Below, piece by piece: positions 60,126-64,000 of a stretch of 64,000 bases of DNA. Made by a program: the position numbers and the translations under genes. Under the pieces are notes generated by a model. It was not told the DNA's origin. It saw nothing but the letters and a program-made list of their open reading frames with translations, and made no database searches. The stretch comes from Lamellibrachia columna (lineage: Eukaryota > Annelida > Polychaeta > Sabellida > Siboglinidae), in NCBI GenBank assembly GCA_963662155.1, contig OY759262.1, forward strand, positions 11,742,082-11,806,081, written 5' to 3'. Each line of letters begins with the position of its first letter. Position 1 is the first letter of the stretch.

Positions 60126-60705
60126 GGTGATATTGTTCTGAAATAGGCTGGCTAGTTTAGATTTAACAAGATAGTTGAATGAGATCACGAAACACCATAC
60201 CATTGTAGCAACCACAACATACAGACTAGTCAGTTAATAGAACGTTGCCGGGTGCTGGAAACAACTAGAACTAGAACTAGATATATATCCCATACGGCTG
60301 AGTAATGCGCAACTCTGGTGGTGGTTTAATTTGTTTTAATCCTTCATCCGACAAACGTTGCACCCAGATATTGTACGTACCACATTGATAGGATGAAAAA
60401 TATATTCTTCTATAAATACAATTCACATAAACTAATTATACAATAAGCTAATTACTAAACAAGGCACTTGCGTAGAGCAAGACAGATTTAGTTCGCATGT
60501 ATTCGTCAGAGGGAGTCACTACGCTGCAAGTTGCCGCATTTGTTACATTGGCAGTGCTTTATCGAGGTTGGCGGACGACATCAACATATCGACGACGGCT
60601 TCGTTCAGTCCGCGCATGGCTGTCTGTGCTTTGGTGGCCATTTTGACAGGCGCCGAAAGCATAACAAAACATTGACGTGCTGGTTTAGCTGTGAGAGGGT
60701 GGGTG
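60126..60705 (+). promoter_or_regulatory. Upstream region of the DCAF5-like gene
   Basis: Contains the presumed promoter and 5' UTR. No TATA box or other decisive element is visible, and the transcription start is unknown. Confidence 0.3.
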
Positions 60706-63610
60706 ATGGCGAAGTGGAGAGGAAAATCGTACCCTCGCGGGACATTGCCTTACGTATACAATCGGCAGTACAGAGAACATGACCCGTGCAATAACTGCCT
60801 CCTTCCTGACAGATTGGCATACGCGAAATATCTGTTTACGAAAGATTTAAAGGGTCATTTCGGATGTGTGAATGCGATCGAGTTCTCGCCGAATGGTGGA
60901 GAGTGGATAGCATCAGGTGATTAACATGCCCGCAACCTGACCTGAATTGAAAGGCTGAATACGCTACTTACCGAAAGACGTGCCGTACAAATAATACGTA
61001 AACTGCTAGATGACGTAATGGCCTTTCCCAACAAAATTATAAAACTAGTTTTGCTTGGAGACACACCCGGCAAAGGCAAAAGACAAAGTCAAACCTGTGC
61101 CCGAGCCTATATATACTATGGACGTCTTCCGCAGGTCCTTGTTGTGCCTTTGGCTTGTCAAGTGTCACTATCTCTACCGGGAACATACTACCTGAAGGCA
61201 TAGTAAACTTGATATCGAAAATACAATTCAAGAAAGCTCTGTGTACAGTAAACGTTTAATCTGCAACAAAGTTCGATAGACATCTGTAGGAAATTACTTG
61301 ATTTGGAATCTTTGTATACTATTTACTGCACATTATCATCCCACCCTAACTTTTCAAAAAAATTACGCACTAAATAGATGATAATATGTACAAGAAAAAC
61401 GTTGTATTCTGTATTGTATTCAGTGTAATATTACTGTACGTATATGTACATCTGTACGTGCTGTACCCATGGGACACAGTTTCTTAACATTGTTGATCCT
61501 AAATAAACAATCAATCTCCAAAGTACCATGGTCCACCATCCATGGTTGATTTGTATTGTATAACTGGATACAGCCTGAGAGTTCTGCAACTTTTAGTATA
61601 TCATCCAAAAGATATTTTCAACTTCCTAAATCCATATGAGTGAGTTGGTAAGTTGACCAAATGTAATGAAACAACTTGGATGGGCCGAGCTGGAATTGAA
61701 CAAAGCAAGAGATAATCACCAAACTATTGAGTTCCCACACCACCACTAAGCTTTATACAGCAGTAACTGATCTTCGTCTGATCTATATTCATGTTGCAAA
61801 TGTTTTCAGTTTTGCTTTTGTTGTCTCATAAAATTCATAACATGGCATGCATCTCACCAACTGTTTAAAGAACAAATTAACCACTTGCCATACAATGCAG
61901 CATACTCGCTATGACATGCGCTCAAAGAAGTATATATAATCCAACAGAACCGTTGTATAGAGCACTCTTTGTTTCATCTTTTTTAATGCTGCTAACGCTT
62001 TCACAGTCAGACCAGTAATCATTTTCCATTAACCTATCATCCTCTCTGAGGAAGAGACAAGGGACAAGTGAATTGCTGTACGGACAAATGAATTCTTCAT
62101 TCTACTTTGGTCAAGTAGATAATTTGATGAATTTCTAGCCCTGACTCCTTATGTCTGAAGAAAATAGTTTATAATCTGGTGACTAATCTCGCATATTATT
62201 AATCGCTAATATCAAAGGTATTACATTTTGGAATCATGTCAACAATTGTAAGAATTATTTCAGAGAATGACATAGCTAACTATCATTTTGACAACTTAGA
62301 AGTGTTTCAACCTTCTAGTCAATTAATAAGTTATCTTGTTTACACAATTCACCACTGAGTAATGCCATGCCCAGTTTTCACGATTTGGCAAAATGTCTTG
62401 TTCCTTTGGTGATACTTGCATCCCTTAGCAGCATACCCAGATACTGACATTTATAGTGTACATGTTTCCTCTGTAATATATTTTGTTTTGGGTTGATGCC
62501 ATCAGGAGGAGATGACAGACGTGTGTTGATATGGAATGTGGAGAAGACCTGTGCAAATGTGGGCCAACCTGCAGTGATGACTGCTCAACATCACAGCAAC
62601 ATCTTCTGTCTGGCATTCAACTCCACCATCAGCAAGGTGCTGTCTGGAGGTATGTACTCGTAAATGTTGTGTTCCTCCTCCTTAAACAGATCAGGTGATT
62701 GTTGTTGCCCTCCTCTGTATCCCTGAAGTCCAGGGTGAGGCTGGCATCAATACCAGTCGTAAAACAAATTGTCTCCCTTTTTCCGTCACTGATCCCGTTT
62801 CACTGCTTTCTCCACCACCCACCTCTACTCCCCCATCCCTCGTTCTCATTCTCCCCTCCCACTAATGCCAAATCTCTCTTCACAAATCTCTTTTCATCAA
62901 CTGTTCCCTTCCGTTCTTTCCACATATCCAGCCCACTTTATTCTCACCTCCTCACCACCTTCCTCCTGAAACTGTTGATTAATATGACAAATTATTTTAA
63001 ACAAGATTTGGCATTGACATAAATAATCCATTTGTGGCGTCCTCCATGATTTGGGTTGATTTGTGGAGTTCTTTATATTTCTATTTATTAAAGTGTTCAA
63101 AAGTTGTGCTCAGTTGTCATTATAAGCTTGTAGATTATATTCACAATTTAATTGTACTGAAGACAGACCTTACATTTACAAACAATGACATTAAGGTGGA
63201 CATTGACAATTTAATGTACTATTTGTTTATGGGTAAATGTGTGAATTGAGGGATATTTGGGATTATGAAGCAGCTTGCTTATAACATACTTTGTACATGA
63301 TAGATGGGACTGCACCTGGGTTCGACACTTGGGAAATTTGTTTCACCCAAATGTGCCTGTGTCTTTCAGAAGAGACACTAAAAGGAAGTAGATCCCACAC
63401 AGGGAAATGAAAATAAATCTGTTGTAGACTAACTCTAAAGAAGGACACTTTCAAAACAATAAACCATCAGACCTGTTACTGCCAACTTACTGGATCCTTT
63501 GATCTGAACTGAAACAAATAAGATAAATAAAAAAGAATGGTACCACAGCATAACAAGTTTTCTTCTTTTTCAGGCAATGACCAACAGGTTATTGTACATG
63601 ATATTGCCAC
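60706..63610 (+). CDS. DCAF5: DCAF5/WDR22-like WD40 protein, first three coding exons (3' end outside window)
   Basis: Coding exons are 60,706-60,916, 62,506-62,649 and 63,574-63,610, with donors GTGATT, GTATGT and GTGAGT, acceptors ending CAG, and phases 1, 1 and 2. They give the first 130 residues. The start ATG has G at -3 and +4. HFGCVNAIEF (51-60) with SGGDDRRVLIW (70-80) forms the first WD40 blade. HHSNIFCLAFNS (99-110) with SGGNDQQVIVHDI (117-129) forms the second. These match vertebrate DCAF5, a substrate receptor of the CUL4-DDB1 ubiquitin ligase, closely and in the same order. The ~40-residue N-terminus is less conserved. Intron 1 is 1,589 bp and intron 2 is 924 bp; both carry retroposon fragments. 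No relation to the USP array beyond position is evident. Confidence 0.87.
61678..61748 (-). mobile_element. tRNA-like SINE head in DCAF5 intron 1
   Basis: The minus strand reads AATAGTTTGGTGATTATC (A-box-like), then GTTCAATTCCAG (a B-box match) about 30 nt later, in a ~70 nt block. No intact cloverleaf could be drawn, so it is a SINE head and not a tRNA gene. Confidence 0.4.
62715..63025 (-). mobile_element. LINE 3' tail fragment in DCAF5 intron 2
   Basis: The pyrimidine-rich plus strand is the reverse complement of a diverged copy of the LINE tail found at 57,515-57,900. Its plus-strand shadow translation (SLIPFHCFLHHPP) matches that of the array copy (SLVPFHCRLHHPP). It includes the continuation that is missing at the array's internal junctions. 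Confidence 0.6.
63290..63440 (+). mobile_element. SINE fragment in DCAF5 intron 2
   Basis: CCTGGGTTCGACACTTGGG (B-box-like, about 63,317) is followed at about 63,362 by CTTTCAGAAGAGACACTAAA. This resembles the conserved SINE core with a GGATGAGACGTTAAA-like motif, then a GTAGATCCCAC stretch. Confidence 0.45.
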
Positions 63611-63795
63611 GTGAGTATTTATTCTTAACTTCTGAAATCAGTTTGAGTTGAGAGTTGTAAACAACAATAAAAATTCTTTTACGCATTTTTTAAATGTGGA
63701 ATTACTGCACTTAAGTGTTAATATTCTGCTTAGTTCAGCGGGGTCCTCAGATGTAAACATTGCAGAAATTCTTGTATTGTATTTAAATATGTGGC

Positions 63796-64000
63796 ATGAC
63801 AACAGGCATACACACATGACAACAGGCATACACCCATGACAACAGGCATACACACATGACAACAGGCATACACCCATGACAACATACATACACACATGAC
63901 AACAAGCATACACCCATGACAACAGGCATACACCCATGACAACAGGCATACACATGACAACAGGCATACACACATGACAACAGGCATACACACATAACAA
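63796..64000. repeat. 20 bp minisatellite in DCAF5 intron 3
   Basis: About ten units of CATGACAACAGGCATACACA with A/C alternation at the last position; some units are 18 bp. It runs off the end of the window. Confidence 0.95.

Noticed and set aside
63638..64000. Cys/Val-rich minus-strand ORFs at the window end
   Set aside because: They are readings of the 20 bp minisatellite and are open in several frames at once.
63796..64000. CRISPR-like regular repeat
   Set aside because: Units are directly adjacent with no unique spacers, and the context is an animal intron.

Overview
The window is animal nuclear DNA. It has kilobase-scale introns with GT-AG borders, GT/CA and AT microsatellites, LINE, Ty3/Gypsy and DNA-transposon debris, and a metazoan DCAF5-type WD40 gene. 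The presence of universal stress protein (USP) genes, which vertebrates lack but many aquatic invertebrates carry in multiple copies, points to an invertebrate, perhaps a lophotrochozoan. The phylum is a guess.

Positions 1-57,823 are a tandem array of a ~17 kb unit. The end of one unit lies at 1-203. Unit 1 is about 204-15,315, unit 2 is 15,316-32,252 and unit 3 is 32,253-57,823. Each unit has the same order: antisense L2-type LINE remnant, spacer, a four-exon USP gene on the minus strand, spacer, a decayed Gypsy pol on the plus strand, then the 3' tail of another LINE. Only short exons encode the USPs, so simple ORF scanning misses them. Joining exons at consensus splice sites gives proteins of 193, 193 and 195 residues with an intact ATP-binding-type signature. 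USP-1 and USP-2 differ by one residue that I could see; USP-3 has diverged further and has a changed C-terminus.

Unit 3 is longer because intron 3 of USP-3 carries a nest of insertions at 38,761-45,870. A non-LTR retrotransposon (minus strand) is split by a ~4.0 kb terminal-inverted-repeat element, which in turn contains a ~1.05 kb piggyBac-like element. The same intron also holds a 667 bp TA-flanked MITE and an expanded 36 bp minisatellite. Intron 1 of the USPs holds AT arrays that grow into perfect inverted repeats in units 2 and 3.

The array ends inside a LINE tail at 57,823. Beyond it lie single-copy sequence with a wrecked hAT-type transposase (58,440-58,900), a tRNA-like SINE, and the first three coding exons of a DCAF5/WDR22-like gene (60,706-63,610, plus strand) that continues past the window. 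Apart from the three USP genes and the DCAF5 5' end, I see no gene likely to serve the host.
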